Source: Myxococcales bacterium (GTDB lineage: Bacteria; Myxococcota_A; Polyangia; Polyangiales; Polyangiaceae). From it: a stretch of DNA of 64,000 nt. The notes under the pieces were generated by a model. The model made no database searches, had not been told where the DNA came from, and saw only the letters and a list, made by a program, of their open reading frames with translations. The position numbers and the translations under genes were made by a program. The stretch is taken from contig JACPVJ010000082.1 in the NCBI GenBank assembly GCA_016191785.1, forward strand, positions 307,586 through 371,585. Reading direction: 5' to 3'. Shown piece after piece: positions 35,986 through 45,141 of the stretch (the first letter of the stretch is position 1; every line of letters starts with the position of its first letter).

Positions 35986-36738
35986 ATGATCCAGGTCGGT
36001 GACCGCGCCCCCGATTTCACCCTGGCAGATCATCTGGGCCGCCAGGTGAGCCTCGCTCAGTTCCGCGGCAAGCAGCACGTGATGTTGCTGTTCTACCCCC
36101 TCGACTTCACCCCGACTTGAAGCCGCGAAGTACCAGCGCTGGAAGCGCTGGCAAGCCGGTTCGCCGCCGCAGGCACCCAGCCCCTCGGCATCAGCGTGGA
36201 CAGTGTGCACTGTCACGCCAACTGGGCCGCGGGCATGGGTGGCATTTCGTTCCCCTTGCTCGCCGACTTCCACCCGAAGGGCGCCGTCGCCAGCAGCTAC
36301 GGCCTATATCTGGCGGAAAAGGGCATCACCGACCGCGCGACCGTCATCATCGACGCCGACGGCGTCGTGCGCCACGCCTCGTCGGTCACGCCCGCGGGCA
36401 GTCGCGACATCGCGGCGCTGGCAGGCCTGTGCGAGGAAGTGGCCCGGGCCCACGGCGGCGCGCTGCCCGCGGTGCCGGCGCCAGTGGGGGTCACGGGTGC
36501 GACGCTGTTCGTGAAGAACGGCTGCGGCTTCTCCCGCACCGCCCTCTTGGCCCGAACCAACTTGCACCTGGAGCAGAGCGTGCAGGTGAAGAACATCAGC
36601 GAAGATCCGGCCGCGCTGACCGAGGTCACGAAGCTCACCGGCAAAGAACAAGTGCCGGCCCTGGCGCTCGGCGAGAGCGTCCAGCTCGAATCGGCCGAGA
36701 TCGTGAAGACCCTGGTCTCGAGAGTCACTGGCTGGTGA
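35986..36738 (+). CDS. Peroxiredoxin-glutaredoxin fusion, probable selenoprotein (TGA at the catalytic position)
   Basis: 250 residues if TGA at 36118-36120 is read as selenocysteine (residue 45). The AhpC/TSA domain begins MIQVGDRAPDFTL; FYPLDFTPT-U-SREVPAL then fits P-x-x-x-T-x-x-C exactly, with TGA in place of the peroxidatic Cys. Both sides are one frame and conserved (SVDSVHCHANW, GGISFPLLADFHPKG), so this is not a frameshift. The C-terminal 85 residues look like a monothiol glutaredoxin (NGCGFSR, cis-Pro in EQVPAL), a likely electron donor. A hairpin follows the TGA. Peroxiredoxin selenoproteins such as PrxU are known; a nonsense mutation is the alternative. Reaction: reduction of peroxides. 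Confidence 0.85.
36118..36151 (+). promoter_or_regulatory. Candidate bacterial SECIS element
   Basis: Twelve bases after the in-frame TGA (36118-36120), CCAGCGCT at 36133-36140 pairs perfectly with AGCGCTGG at 36144-36151 around a GGA loop. The loop lies 20 bases past the TGA and begins with G, matching the general placement of SelB-binding hairpins in bacterial selenoprotein genes. A looser drawing gives a six-pair stem with a seven-base loop. Confidence 0.6.
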
Positions 36739-36776
36739 CGTCGGCGGTCGGCGCCAAACCGTGCTAGCGTCCGACC

Positions 36777-38102
36777 ATGGGCAAGTCGGGGCTGTTCGGG
36801 TTGGGGGCCGTGTGCTCCCTGAGCGTCGGGCTGCTGGTCGCATGCGGGGGTGACAGCAGCGCGGGTGGCTTTTCGGGCACGGGCGGCGCCGCCACGGGCG
36901 GGAGCGGCGGCGCAGCAGGTGGCAGTGGAGGCGCCGCGACCGGCGGCTCGACCAGCGGCGGCGCGGCGGGTGCCAGCGGCAGTGGGGGCGGCGGCGCGGT
37001 CGGGGGCGGCTCGGGCGGCGCGGGTGGCACCGGTCCGGCCTGCACCAGCAAGCCCACCGACGATCAAGACAAAGACGGCTTCACCGGCGCCGACGGCGAC
37101 TGCAACGACTGCGATCCGCTGGTGAACCCGGGCGCCATCGAGTCGGCCGCGACGCCGAAGGACGACGACTGCAGCGGAAAGACCGACGACGCCCCCAAGC
37201 CTTGCGACGACCTGGTGTCGCTCGACGAGGCCGATCCGGTGACCGTGGCCAAGAGCATCGAGCTCTGCAAGAAGGCAGCGGGCGCCAAAGACTGGGGCGT
37301 GGTCAGCGCGAAGTGGGTGCTGCCGGACGGTCAGCCCATCCCCTCGGGCAGCGAGACGAACTATCACCTGGGGCACGGCGCGCTCTCGGCCTTCGGCAAG
37401 AACGGGAAGGTGCAGGCGGGCAAGCGGATGTTGGGCCTGTCGAGCGGCACGGCGCGAGCGCCGACGGACCCGGGCTACCAGGCGCCGAGCGGGTTCGACA
37501 AGGGATACGACTCGGGGAGCCCGTCCGGCTTTCCGAAAGAGTCGCCGGCCTGCCCGAACGTGACCACCGGCACGCCCCACGACGGCGTGGCGCTCGAGGT
37601 CGAGGTCCGCGCGCCCACCAACGCCGTGGCCTACACGTTCGACTCGAACTTCTACACCTACGAGTGGCCAGGCTACGTGTGCAGCCAGTTCAACGACTTC
37701 TTCCTCACCCTGATGGCGCCCATGCCGACCGGCTTGACCGACGCGAACGTGGTGTACGACGCCCAGAACAACCTGATCAGCGTGAACTCGGCGCTGCTCG
37801 ACGTCTGCGGCTGCGACAGCGGGCCGCCGTGCACCGCTGGCACCAAGTCCTATTCGTGCGCGCAAGGCGCGAGTCTGCTCGAAGGCACGGGCTTCGGGAA
37901 GGACAGCCCCAGCGCTCTCGACCACGGCGCCACCGGGTGGCTGGTCACCACGGTTCCGGTCGAGGGCGGCAAGACCTTCACCCTGCGCTTCACGGTCTAC
38001 GACTCCGCCGACGGGGTGCTCGACTCGACGGCGATCATCGACAACGTCACCTGGCTCTTCTCGGACGCGCCGGCCAAGCCGACCACCAAGGCCAAGCCCT
38101 GA
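36777..38102 (+). CDS. Lipoprotein with MopE-like motif and choice-of-anchor-type domain
   Basis: 441 residues. Lipobox ends at Cys23, followed by a Gly/Ser/Ala linker (about 25-90). DQDKDGFTGADGDCNDCDPLVNPGA (about 100-125, given here in parts: DQDKDGF and DCNDCDP) is a MopE-like metal-binding motif. The remaining 300 residues are beta-rich and resemble choice-of-anchor L proteins of myxobacteria (HGVALEVEVRAPTNA-like strand, FYTYEWPGYVCSQFNDFF). Probably a secreted surface protein; ligand unknown. It follows the peroxiredoxin gene by 38 bases on the same strand, but a common function is not evident. Confidence 0.7.
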   Translation: MGKSGLFGLGAVCSLSVGLLVACGGDSSAGGFSGTGGAATGGSGGAAGGSGGAATGGSTSGGAAGASGSGGGGAVGGGSGGAGGTGPACTSKPTDDQDKDGFTGADGDCNDCDPLVNPGAIESAATPKDDDCSGKTDDAPKPCDDLVSLDEADPVTVAKSIELCKKAAGAKDWGVVSAKWVLPDGQPIPSGSETNYHLGHGALSAFGKNGKVQAGKRMLGLSSGTARAPTDPGYQAPSGFDKGYDSGSPSGFPKESPACPNVTTGTPHDGVALEVEVRAPTNAVAYTFDSNFYTYEWPGYVCSQFNDFFLTLMAPMPTGLTDANVVYDAQNNLISVNSALLDVCGCDSGPPCTAGTKSYSCAQGASLLEGTGFGKDSPSALDHGATGWLVTTVPVEGGKTFTLRFTVYDSADGVLDSTAIIDNVTWLFSDAPAKPTTKAKP

Positions 38103-38105
38103 GCC

Positions 38106-39704
38106 TCACTTCACGGTGACGCTCCAGGGGAAGATCTCGACGTGCCACACCTGCGGGTGAGCGTACTTGCCCACGGTGATCGAGAGCATCTTCTGCCGCA
38201 CGCAGAGCTGGGCGCCACCCCCGCCACTCATGCCGCCGGAGGTGGACCCGTCCGGGCGAAAGCCACACGAGCCGGTGTAGGCCTCGCTGGCTGCGCCGGC
38301 GGTCTTGTGCTTGGCGCACTCCACGGCGGCAGCCGCGGCGACAGCGTTCACCTTCTTCTGCGTCCCCGGGATGTCGAGGGGCTTGAGCTCGCCGCTCGCC
38401 GCCGTGACCGTGGCCGTGGCCGTGGCCGTGGCCGACGGCGCAGGCTGAGCGGTCGGCTCGGGTTCGGGGACCGGCGCGGACGCGTCGAGGGCCCCCGGCG
38501 CGCCCTTGACCCGCGCTGCGGACGCGACTTTGCCGCCGACGCTCCCGGTCGCCACCGCGGGCGCCGCGGGGGTGGGTTCGGGGGCGACCGTCGCGAGCGG
38601 GGCTGCGGAAGGCGGCGCGGCGGCTGAGACGCCATCGCTCGCACCCAAGAAGAACACCCCAGCGCCCGCCACGACCACGATCAGCCCACCCAGAAGGAGC
38701 AGCGCAGCCAGACCGATGACCAGCGGCACGAGCGACGACTTCTTGGCCGTGGGCTGGCTCGGGGTGGTCTGACTGATGGCCGGCTGGCTGGTAAACGCCG
38801 CCCGCGGGGGAGCGCTGACCACCGTCCCGGCGGCGAGCCCCTCCAGAGCGGCGAATGCCGCGTGCGCGTCCGAGAAACGCAGGTGGGGCTCGCGGCTGAC
38901 CGCGCTCGCGAACCAGGCGTCGAATCCGGGAGACAGGCGCGCCTGCACCCCGTACTCGAGGGCGCGCTCGGAAGCCGGGACCAGGGGCTCCACCAACGTC
39001 TCTTTGAACAGCGCGCTCAGCGCGGCAGAGGGGTCGTTGGCGGTCTTCCAGTAGTAGCGCCCGGTGAGCAGGTGGAACGCGAGCAAGCCGAGGGCCCAAA
39101 CGTCCGTCGCGGGCGTGATGGGCGCTCGCGGGTCGCTCTGCTCCGGCGCCATCCAGAGCGGCGTGCCTATCTGACCGGTGCCGCTCTCTTTAGCCTCGGC
39201 GGCCAGCTTGGCGATGCCGAAATCCAGCACTTTGACCTGGCGGCTCGCGTCGGCGCTCTGCACCTCGGCCAAGAACACGTTCTCGGGTTTCACGTCCCGG
39301 TGCACGATGCCCACCGAGTGGGCCGCGCCGAGCGCGTGACACAGCTGCCGGAAGATGGGGATCAGCTCGCCGATGGGCAGCGGACCGCGCCGTGCGGACA
39401 ATGCCGCCAGATCTTCACCGTGAAGCAGCTCCATCGCGAGCCATGGAATGCCGACCTGGGCGTCGACCCCCGCCGCGATCACCTCGACCACGTGCTCGCT
39501 GGGAACGCGGCCGCCGATCCGCGCTTCTTGCTCGAAGCGCTCGCGCATGCGCGGCTCTGCGACCAGCGTGGGGTGCATCACCTTGAGGGCGCGCTTCTGC
39601 CCGGTGCTGACTTGCTCGACCAGCCAGACACCGCCCATGCCGCCGCGCGCGAGCTCGCGTTCGACGCGAAAGTCTCCCCCGACGACGGCGCCCTGCTGGA
39701 GCAT
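38106..39704 (-). CDS. Membrane-anchored Ser/Thr protein kinase
   Basis: 532 residues. Complete kinase domain (about 12-280): LARGGMGGVWLV, Lys in RALKVMH, HRDVKPEN, VLDFGIAK and LWMAPEQS. A transmembrane helix near 330-352 (LVPLVIGLAALLLLGGLIVVV) is followed by an Ala/Pro-rich spacer and a small Cys-containing domain of about 80 residues (ECAKHKTAGAASEAYTGSCGF) outside the membrane, perhaps a sensor. ATG 39704 gives the normal start. Convergent with the lipoprotein gene at 38.1 kb, monocistronic. Confidence 0.9.
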   Translation of the reverse strand: MLQQGAVVGGDFRVERELARGGMGGVWLVEQVSTGQKRALKVMHPTLVAEPRMRERFEQEARIGGRVPSEHVVEVIAAGVDAQVGIPWLAMELLHGEDLAALSARRGPLPIGELIPIFRQLCHALGAAHSVGIVHRDVKPENVFLAEVQSADASRQVKVLDFGIAKLAAEAKESGTGQIGTPLWMAPEQSDPRAPITPATDVWALGLLAFHLLTGRYYWKTANDPSAALSALFKETLVEPLVPASERALEYGVQARLSPGFDAWFASAVSREPHLRFSDAHAAFAALEGLAAGTVVSAPPRAAFTSQPAISQTTPSQPTAKKSSLVPLVIGLAALLLLGGLIVVVAGAGVFFLGASDGVSAAAPPSAAPLATVAPEPTPAAPAVATGSVGGKVASAARVKGAPGALDASAPVPEPEPTAQPAPSATATATATVTAASGELKPLDIPGTQKKVNAVAAAAAVECAKHKTAGAASEAYTGSCGFRPDGSTSGGMSGGGGAQLCVRQKMLSITVGKYAHPQVWHVEIFPWSVTVK

Positions 39705-39813
39705 CGCCCCGGGTTATGCCACGAGTCGGGCTTCACGCCGACCCGGATGGGCGCTAGCTTTCAAAGCATGCGGCGAGCATGACTCGGGGGGAAAACCGCG
39801 CTAGTCAGCGGGC

Positions 39814-41088
39814 ATGACCGGCCCGCGATCGACCGAGCTCCTGAAACGCGCCGAGCGGCTCTTGCCCGGCGGGGTCAACAGCCCGGTGCGGGCGTATCGC
39901 GCGGTGGGCGGACACCCGCCGTTCATCGCCAGCGCCAGCGGGGCACGGCTGACGGACGCCGACGGGACGGAATACGTCGACTACGTCGGCTCGTGGGGCC
40001 CCGCCATCTTGGGCCACGCTCACCCCAAGGTCGTGGCGGCGGTCAAAGCCGCCGCCGAGCGCGGGCTCTCCTTCGGCGCCCCCACCGAGCTCGAGGTGCG
40101 CTTCGCCGAGGCCGTGATCGACCGCTACCCCAGCATCGAAATGCTGCGCTGCGTGTCGAGCGGCACCGAGGCCACGATGAGCGCGCTACGGGTCGCGCGC
40201 GGCTTCACCGGGCGCGACGTGATCGTGAAGTTCGACGGCTGCTATCACGGCCACTCGGACGCGCTCTTGGTCAAGGCCGGCAGCGGCGCGGCGACGTTCG
40301 GCAACCCCGACAGTGGCGGCGTCCCGGCCAGCGTGGTCGAGAACACCGCCACCCTGGCGTTCAACGACGAGGCCGCCCTGCGCGCGCTGTTCCGCGAGAG
40401 CGGCGCGCGGATCGCAGCGGTGATCGTCGAGCCGGTGGTCGGCAACATGGGTTGCGTGCCGCCCGAGCCGGGCTTCTTGCAGACCCTGCGGGCGCTGTGC
40501 ACCGAGGCCGGCGCGCTCTTGGTCTTCGACGAGGTGATGACCGGGTGCCGTCTGGCACGCGGCGGCGCCCAAGAGCGCTTCGGCATCGTGCCGGACCTGA
40601 CTTGCCTGGGGAAGGTGGTCGGCGGCGGGATGCCGCTGGCCGTGTACGGCGGGCGCCGAGACGTGATGACGAAGGTCGCGCCGCTCGGACCGGTGTACCA
40701 GGCCGGCACCTTGAGCGGGAACCCGGTGGCGGTGAGCGCCGGTCTGGCCACCCTGGCCGAGCTCGGGCCCGAGACGTACGTGTTGCTCGAGTCGCTGGGC
40801 GCGCGGCTCGAGGCAGGCCTCACGGCGGCGTTGAAGAGCACCGGCACCGCTGGCTGCGTGCAGCGCGTGGGCTCGATGCTCACGCTCTTCTTCCACCCCG
40901 GGCCGGTGCGCTCGTGGGGCGACGCCGACCGGTGCGATCGCGAGCGCTTCGGCCGCTGGCACGGCGGCCTGCTCGGGCGCGGCGTGTACTGGCCGGCGTC
41001 GCAGTTCGAGGCCGCGTTCATCAGCGCCGCGCACACCGAAGCGGACATCGACGCGACGGTGAAAGCGGCCACGGACGCGCTGAAGTGA
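39814..41088 (+). CDS. hemL: Glutamate-1-semialdehyde 2,1-aminomutase
   Basis: 424 residues, the usual length. The PLP enzyme converts glutamate-1-semialdehyde to 5-aminolevulinate, the tetrapyrrole precursor of haem and B12. Motifs: GGVNSPVRAYRAVGG, YVDYVGSWGP, ERGLSFGAPTELE, FDGCYHGHSD, LVFDEVMTGCR and the PLP Lys267 in CLGKVVGGGMPL. It is monocistronic here; its 3' end meets a convergent lipoprotein gene at an inverted repeat. The nearby CarH uses B12, a product of this pathway, but linkage is not implied. Confidence 0.96.
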   Translation: MTGPRSTELLKRAERLLPGGVNSPVRAYRAVGGHPPFIASASGARLTDADGTEYVDYVGSWGPAILGHAHPKVVAAVKAAAERGLSFGAPTELEVRFAEAVIDRYPSIEMLRCVSSGTEATMSALRVARGFTGRDVIVKFDGCYHGHSDALLVKAGSGAATFGNPDSGGVPASVVENTATLAFNDEAALRALFRESGARIAAVIVEPVVGNMGCVPPEPGFLQTLRALCTEAGALLVFDEVMTGCRLARGGAQERFGIVPDLTCLGKVVGGGMPLAVYGGRRDVMTKVAPLGPVYQAGTLSGNPVAVSAGLATLAELGPETYVLLESLGARLEAGLTAALKSTGTAGCVQRVGSMLTLFFHPGPVRSWGDADRCDRERFGRWHGGLLGRGVYWPASQFEAAFISAAHTEADIDATVKAATDALK

Positions 41089-41091
41089 CGG

Positions 41092-41835
41092 TCACCCGGG
41101 CAGCATGCAGCCCGGGTTCTGGACCTTGAACTTCCGCTTCACGCTGCCCACGCCCTGGACGTCGATCGCGATCTCGAGATCCACCTTCTCGTTCGGCGAC
41201 ACCTCGCACACCGACTCGATGGGAAAGATGCCGAGGACGCTGAGCGATTCGCCGCCACAGTGCAGCGCGATGGCGCTGGGCGTCGGGGCCCCGGGCTTGC
41301 CTGCCGCCGAGAGCGTGGTGTCCGCGCGAACGCAGCCCGCCTCGACGCCGGTGACACGAATTCGATAGCCGACCATCGGGCTGCCTTGGCCGCCCCAGGT
41401 GAGCCCGAGCTCCGCTCCCTCTTCCAGTGCCTCGAAGGGCTGGGTGGGGTCCGCGGCGCCGATCTCGATCTTCGCGCCCGAAGCGTGACCGTTGAATGGC
41501 TGGTCGCAGGTCTCGACCAGGGGCGGCACCGGGCAACCGCCGCCGATGGCCCCTTCGCAGGTCGCCTGGCCGGACCAGCGCCCCGCTTGGCACGAGTAGG
41601 TCCAGGTGTTGGCGCCGTCACCCACCGGGTACTTGCAGCTGTCGCCGAGGTCGCAGCTGGCCCCGGGGAACGGAGCCTTCGCCGGGCAGTCGACGTCGGG
41701 GAGCGCACAGCCGCCGCCGCCGCCACCGGACCCGCCGGCACCCCCGGTGCCCTCCGCGTCTTGAACGCTCCCCGAGCAAGCGGCGAGCGGAAGGGTCAGG
41801 GCTAGGACGAGCTGGAGGAAGGAGCGGTGAGCCAT
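41092..41835 (-). CDS. Lipoprotein with Cys-rich N-terminal half, unknown function
   Basis: 247 residues. Lipobox ends at Cys20 (PLAAC). A short Gly-rich linker precedes about 80 residues rich in Cys (CALPDVDCPAKAPFPGASC, CKYPVGDG) and a beta-rich C-terminal domain (about 110-240; KIEIGAADPTQPFEALEEG, AIDVQGVGSVKRKFKV). No family recognised. Its last codons form part of the inverted repeat shared with the hemL end. Confidence 0.72.
   Translation of the reverse strand: MAHRSFLQLVLALTLPLAACSGSVQDAEGTGGAGGSGGGGGGCALPDVDCPAKAPFPGASCDLGDSCKYPVGDGANTWTYSCQAGRWSGQATCEGAIGGGCPVPPLVETCDQPFNGHASGAKIEIGAADPTQPFEALEEGAELGLTWGGQGSPMVGYRIRVTGVEAGCVRADTTLSAAGKPGAPTPSAIALHCGGESLSVLGIFPIESVCEVSPNEKVDLEIAIDVQGVGSVKRKFKVQNPGCMLPG
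41094..41117. terminator. Inverted repeat between convergent hemL and lipoprotein genes
   Basis: ACCCGGGC (41094-41101) and GCCCGGGT (41110-41117) form an eight-pair GC-rich stem with an eight-base loop, directly after the hemL stop and overlapping the last codons of the convergent lipoprotein gene. There is no long T tract, so it is a plausible bidirectional terminator rather than a classical one. Confidence 0.5.
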
Positions 41836-41938
41836 GCGCCGGCGTGGTGCAACCTGTGTGCCGATGTCGCAGAAGCTCGCCTTCGAGAAATTCAGCCGGT
41901 TTCACCACTCGGCGCTGGCACAACGTGGCACTGGCGTG

Positions 41939-42238
41939 TCACCACGACCCGTGGCTGCCGTGGGAACCGTGGCTGCCGTGGGAGCCGTGGCTGCCGTGGG
42001 AGCCGTGGCTGCCGTGGGAGCCGTGGCTGCCGTGGGAGCCGTGGCTGCCGTGGGAACCGTGGCTGCCGTGCGAGCAGTGCTGGGCGGGGAAGGCGCCGTC
42101 GGGACCCCCGAGCTCCGGCGCGTCGGCGCAGTTGTCCTTCGCCTTCTCGATGACCCGGTCCTCGGTCTTGCTCAGCATTCCGCGAGCGCTTCGAGAAAAC
42201 GTCGGCAACTTCCCCGACCCGTCGTTCTTGGGCGGCAC
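41939..42238 (-). CDS. His-Gly-Ser repeat protein, candidate modified-peptide precursor
   Basis: 99 residues from GTG 42238. The first 55 residues are hydrophilic and end GAFPAQHC; then Ser-His-Gly is repeated 14 times and the chain ends SW. The minus strand is the likely coding strand because every third base of the repeat is C. Read as His-Gly-Ser it resembles the C-termini of HxsA-type His-Xaa-Ser repeat proteins, substrates linked to radical-SAM enzymes HxsB/HxsC. No such enzyme is nearby; the gene lies 50 bases after ppdK on the same strand. A histidine-rich metal-binding protein is the alternative. Confidence 0.65.
   Translation of the reverse strand: MPPKNDGSGKLPTFSRSARGMLSKTEDRVIEKAKDNCADAPELGGPDGAFPAQHCSHGSHGSHGSHGSHGSHGSHGSHGSHGSHGSHGSHGSHGSHGSW
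41948..42073. repeat. Seven tandem 18-bp units encoding the His-Gly-Ser tract
   Basis: Seven near-identical 18-base units (plus strand: CCGTGGCTGCCGTGGGAG with A for G near the two ends) run without interruption. Each unit encodes two Ser-His-Gly triplets on the minus strand. The near identity suggests recent expansion by slippage, so copy number may vary between strains. Confidence 0.9.
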
Positions 42239-42288
42239 GGCCCGAGCTTAGCTCATCGGCCCTGCCTGCACTAGGTCGCCGGCCCGGC

Positions 42289-45033
42289 TCAGACCGTGCG
42301 GCCCTGTTCGCCCTTCACGCGTTTGCGGAGGGTGGCCTGAGCCGCGGCCAGGCGCGCGATCGGCACCCGGAATGGCGAGCATGACACGTAGGCCAGCCCG
42401 ACATCGTCGAAGAAGAAGATGCTCTCGGGATCGCCGCCGTGCTCGCCGCAGATGCCGAGGGAGATGTCGGGACGAGTCTGCTTGCCCCGGTCGACGGCCA
42501 TCTGCACCAGCTGACCCACGCCCTCGGTGTCCAACGAGACGAAGGGCTCGTGGGCGAGGATGCCCCGATCGACGTACTCCGGCAAGAAGCGCCCGGCGTC
42601 GTCGCGGGACAGGCCCAGGGTGGTCTGGGTCAGGTCGTTGGTGCCGAACGAGAAGAACTCGGCGACCTCGGCCAGCTTGTGGGCCAGAAGGGCAGCGCGG
42701 GGCAGCTCGATCATGGTGCCGTACTTGTACTTGACCTCGACGCCGTGCTCCGCGAACACCGCGGCTGCGACCTCGAGGACCACCGCCTTCATCAGCTCGA
42801 GCTCTTTCTTGCTGAGCGAGAGCGGGATCATGATCTCGGGCAGCACGCTCACGCCTTCTTTCTGCACCTTGCAGGCGGCGCTCAGGATCGCGCGGGTCTG
42901 CATCGCGCAGATTTCGGGATAGGTGACGGTGAGCCGCACGCCGCGGTGACCGAGCATGGGGTTGAACTCGTGGAGCTCGTCGACCTTGCGGCCGAGGTCC
43001 GAGGGCGCAACGCCCATGGTCTTGGCCAGCTCCTCGATCTGCGTCACCTGCTGGGGAAGGAACTCGTGCAGCGGGGGGTCGAGCAGGCGGATGGTGACCG
43101 GAAGACCGTTCATCTCCCGGAAGATCCCGATGAAGTCCTCGGTCTGGAACGGCAAGAGCTTGGCCACGGCCTTCTGGCGCGCGGCCAGATCCCCGGCGAG
43201 GATCATCTCGCGCACGGCGGCGATCCGCGTCTCTTCGAAGAACATGTGCTCGGTCCGGCAGAGGCCGATGCCTTCGGCCCCGAGCTCACGCGCCTTCTTG
43301 GCCTGGTCGGGCGTGTCGGCGTTCGCGCGCACGCGCATGCGCCTGCCGGCGTCGGCCCACTTCATCAGCTCTTCGAGCTCACCCGAGAGCTTGGGCTCGA
43401 CCTTGGGAACGTCCCCCAGGTAGACCCCGCCGCTCGAGCCGTCGATGGTGATCACGTCGCCCACGTCGACGATGCTGATCTCGCCCTTCTCGGGGCGAAT
43501 CGTCATCTTCTGGGTCTCGTAGTCGATGCTGATGCCGTGGCAGCCGACCACGCAGCTTCGGCCCATGCCGCGGGCGACCACGGCGGCGTGGCTGGTGGCG
43601 CCGCCGCGCGCGGTGAGGATGCCCCGGGCGGCCTTCATGCCGTGCAGATCTTCGGGCGAGGTCTCGACCCGAACCAGGATCACCGGCTCACCGCGTTCGG
43701 CGCGCTTTTCGGCGTCGTCGGCGCTGAACGCCACGCGCCCGGTGACCGCGCCCGGTGAGGCGGCCAGGCCGTGGGCCACCGCGCGGACCGCGGCGTGCGG
43801 ATCGATGGACGGGAACATGAGCTGCTCGAGGCGACCTGCCTCGACCCGCAGCACCGCCTCGTCTTGGGTCACCAGGCCTTCTTTCGCCATGTCGACCGCG
43901 ACCTTCACCTCGGCGCGAGCGGCGCGCTTTCCGTTGCGGGTCTGGAGCATGAAGAGGCGGCCGTCCTCGATCGTGAACTCGATGTCCTGCATGTCGCGGA
44001 AGTGGCCCTCGAGCTTGGCCTGGATGTCGTGCAGCTGTTTGTAGCTCTGGGGCAGCGACTCTTCGAGAGACAGCCCGGCGCTGGTCGCCGTCTTCGAGAT
44101 CGGGCGCGGCGTGCGAATGCCGGCCACCACGTCTTCGCCCTGAGCGTTGGGCAACCATTCGCCGAAGAAGCGCTTCTCGCCGGTGCTGGGGTCGCGCGTG
44201 AATGCCACGCCGGTGGCGCTGGTGTCGCCCAGGTTGCCGAACACCATGCTCTGCACGTTGACCGCGGTGCCCCACTCACCCGGGATGCCGTGCATCTTTC
44301 GATACAAGATGGCGCGGTCGTTGTTCCAGCTCTCGAACACCGCTCCGATCGCGCCCATCAGCTGGTCCACGGGCTTCTCGGGGAAGCCCTTGCCAGTCGC
44401 CGTCACGATGATCTGCTTGAAGTCCTCCACGACCTGCTTCAGTTGATCGGCGCCGAGTTGGCTGTCTGGAACAGCTCGGACCAGGGCCTCGCCGTCGACC
44501 GAAGCGTCGATCCCCAGCTCTTTGGCCATGCGCCGCCGAGCCTGGTTCAGGGCCTCGTGGAAGACGTGGGACTTCACGTTCAAGACGACGCTGCCATACA
44601 TGCTGAGGAAGCGGCGATATGCGTCGTAGACGAAGCGCGGGTTCTTGGTGCGCTCGCTCAGCCCCTGGGCCGTCGCGTCGTTCAGGCCCAGGTTCAGAAT
44701 GGTGTCCATCATGCCCGGCATGCTGGCGCGCGCGCCGCTGCGCACGCTGACCAAGAGCGGGTTCTCCGGGTCTCCGAACTTCTTGCCCAGGGTCTTCTCG
44801 AGCCAGGCCATGTTCTCGGCCACGGCGTCCGAGAGCCCGGCGGGCATCTGCTTGTCGCCGTCGTAGTACGCGGTGCACAGCTCGGTGGTGATGGTGAAGC
44901 CCGGCGGCACCGGGATCCCAAGGTTTGCCATCTCGGCCAGGCCTGCGCCCTTGCCCCCGAGCAGCGGCTTCATGTCACCACTGCCGTCTGCTTTCCCCGC
45001 CTCGAACCGATAGATGATCTTCTTGGTGCTCAT
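42289..45033 (-). CDS. ppdK: Pyruvate, phosphate dikinase
   Basis: 914 residues. Interconverts pyruvate, ATP and Pi with phosphoenolpyruvate, AMP and PPi. N-terminal nucleotide-binding domain ([33 protein letters not shown]), the phosphohistidine swivelling domain with [15 protein letters not shown] (His near residue 480), and the C-terminal PEP-binding barrel ([34 protein letters not shown]) are all present. ATG 45033 gives the family's usual MSTKK start; 45048 is possible. The gene for the His-Gly-Ser protein follows on the same strand. Confidence 0.96.
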   Translation of the reverse strand: MSTKKIIYRFEAGKADGSGDMKPLLGGKGAGLAEMANLGIPVPPGFTITTELCTAYYDGDKQMPAGLSDAVAENMAWLEKTLGKKFGDPENPLLVSVRSGARASMPGMMDTILNLGLNDATAQGLSERTKNPRFVYDAYRRFLSMYGSVVLNVKSHVFHEALNQARRRMAKELGIDASVDGEALVRAVPDSQLGADQLKQVVEDFKQIIVTATGKGFPEKPVDQLMGAIGAVFESWNNDRAILYRKMHGIPGEWGTAVNVQSMVFGNLGDTSATGVAFTRDPSTGEKRFFGEWLPNAQGEDVVAGIRTPRPISKTATSAGLSLEESLPQSYKQLHDIQAKLEGHFRDMQDIEFTIEDGRLFMLQTRNGKRAARAEVKVAVDMAKEGLVTQDEAVLRVEAGRLEQLMFPSIDPHAAVRAVAHGLAASPGAVTGRVAFSADDAEKRAERGEPVILVRVETSPEDLHGMKAARGILTARGGATSHAAVVARGMGRSCVVGCHGISIDYETQKMTIRPEKGEISIVDVGDVITIDGSSGGVYLGDVPKVEPKLSGELEELMKWADAGRRMRVRANADTPDQAKKARELGAEGIGLCRTEHMFFEETRIAAVREMILAGDLAARQKAVAKLLPFQTEDFIGIFREMNGLPVTIRLLDPPLHEFLPQQVTQIEELAKTMGVAPSDLGRKVDELHEFNPMLGHRGVRLTVTYPEICAMQTRAILSAACKVQKEGVSVLPEIMIPLSLSKKELELMKAVVLEVAAAVFAEHGVEVKYKYGTMIELPRAALLAHKLAEVAEFFSFGTNDLTQTTLGLSRDDAGRFLPEYVDRGILAHEPFVSLDTEGVGQLVQMAVDRGKQTRPDISLGICGEHGGDPESIFFFDDVGLAYVSCSPFRVPIARLAAAQATLRKRVKGEQGRTV

Positions 45034-45141
45034 GCTGGGCCAGGTCATCGCAGAGCGCCGCGGGCGCCGCAAGGCCTGGGGGCTGCGTACCGGTTTGCGC
45101 GCACTCGACCCCGCACGACGCACGGCGTCGAGGCGGGCCCG

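Noticed and set aside
36118..36120. TGA in the peroxiredoxin as an ordinary nonsense mutation
   Set aside because: It falls on the one catalytic codon, the frame stays conserved after it, and a SECIS-like hairpin follows; recoding explains all three. A sequencing error cannot be excluded.
41827..42274. Plus-strand frames across the 18-bp repeats encoding Pro-Trp or Ala-Val-Gly repeats
   Set aside because: The minus-strand frame has a C at each third position within the repeat and a sensible non-repeat N-terminus, whereas the plus frames have neither a good start nor conserved flanks.
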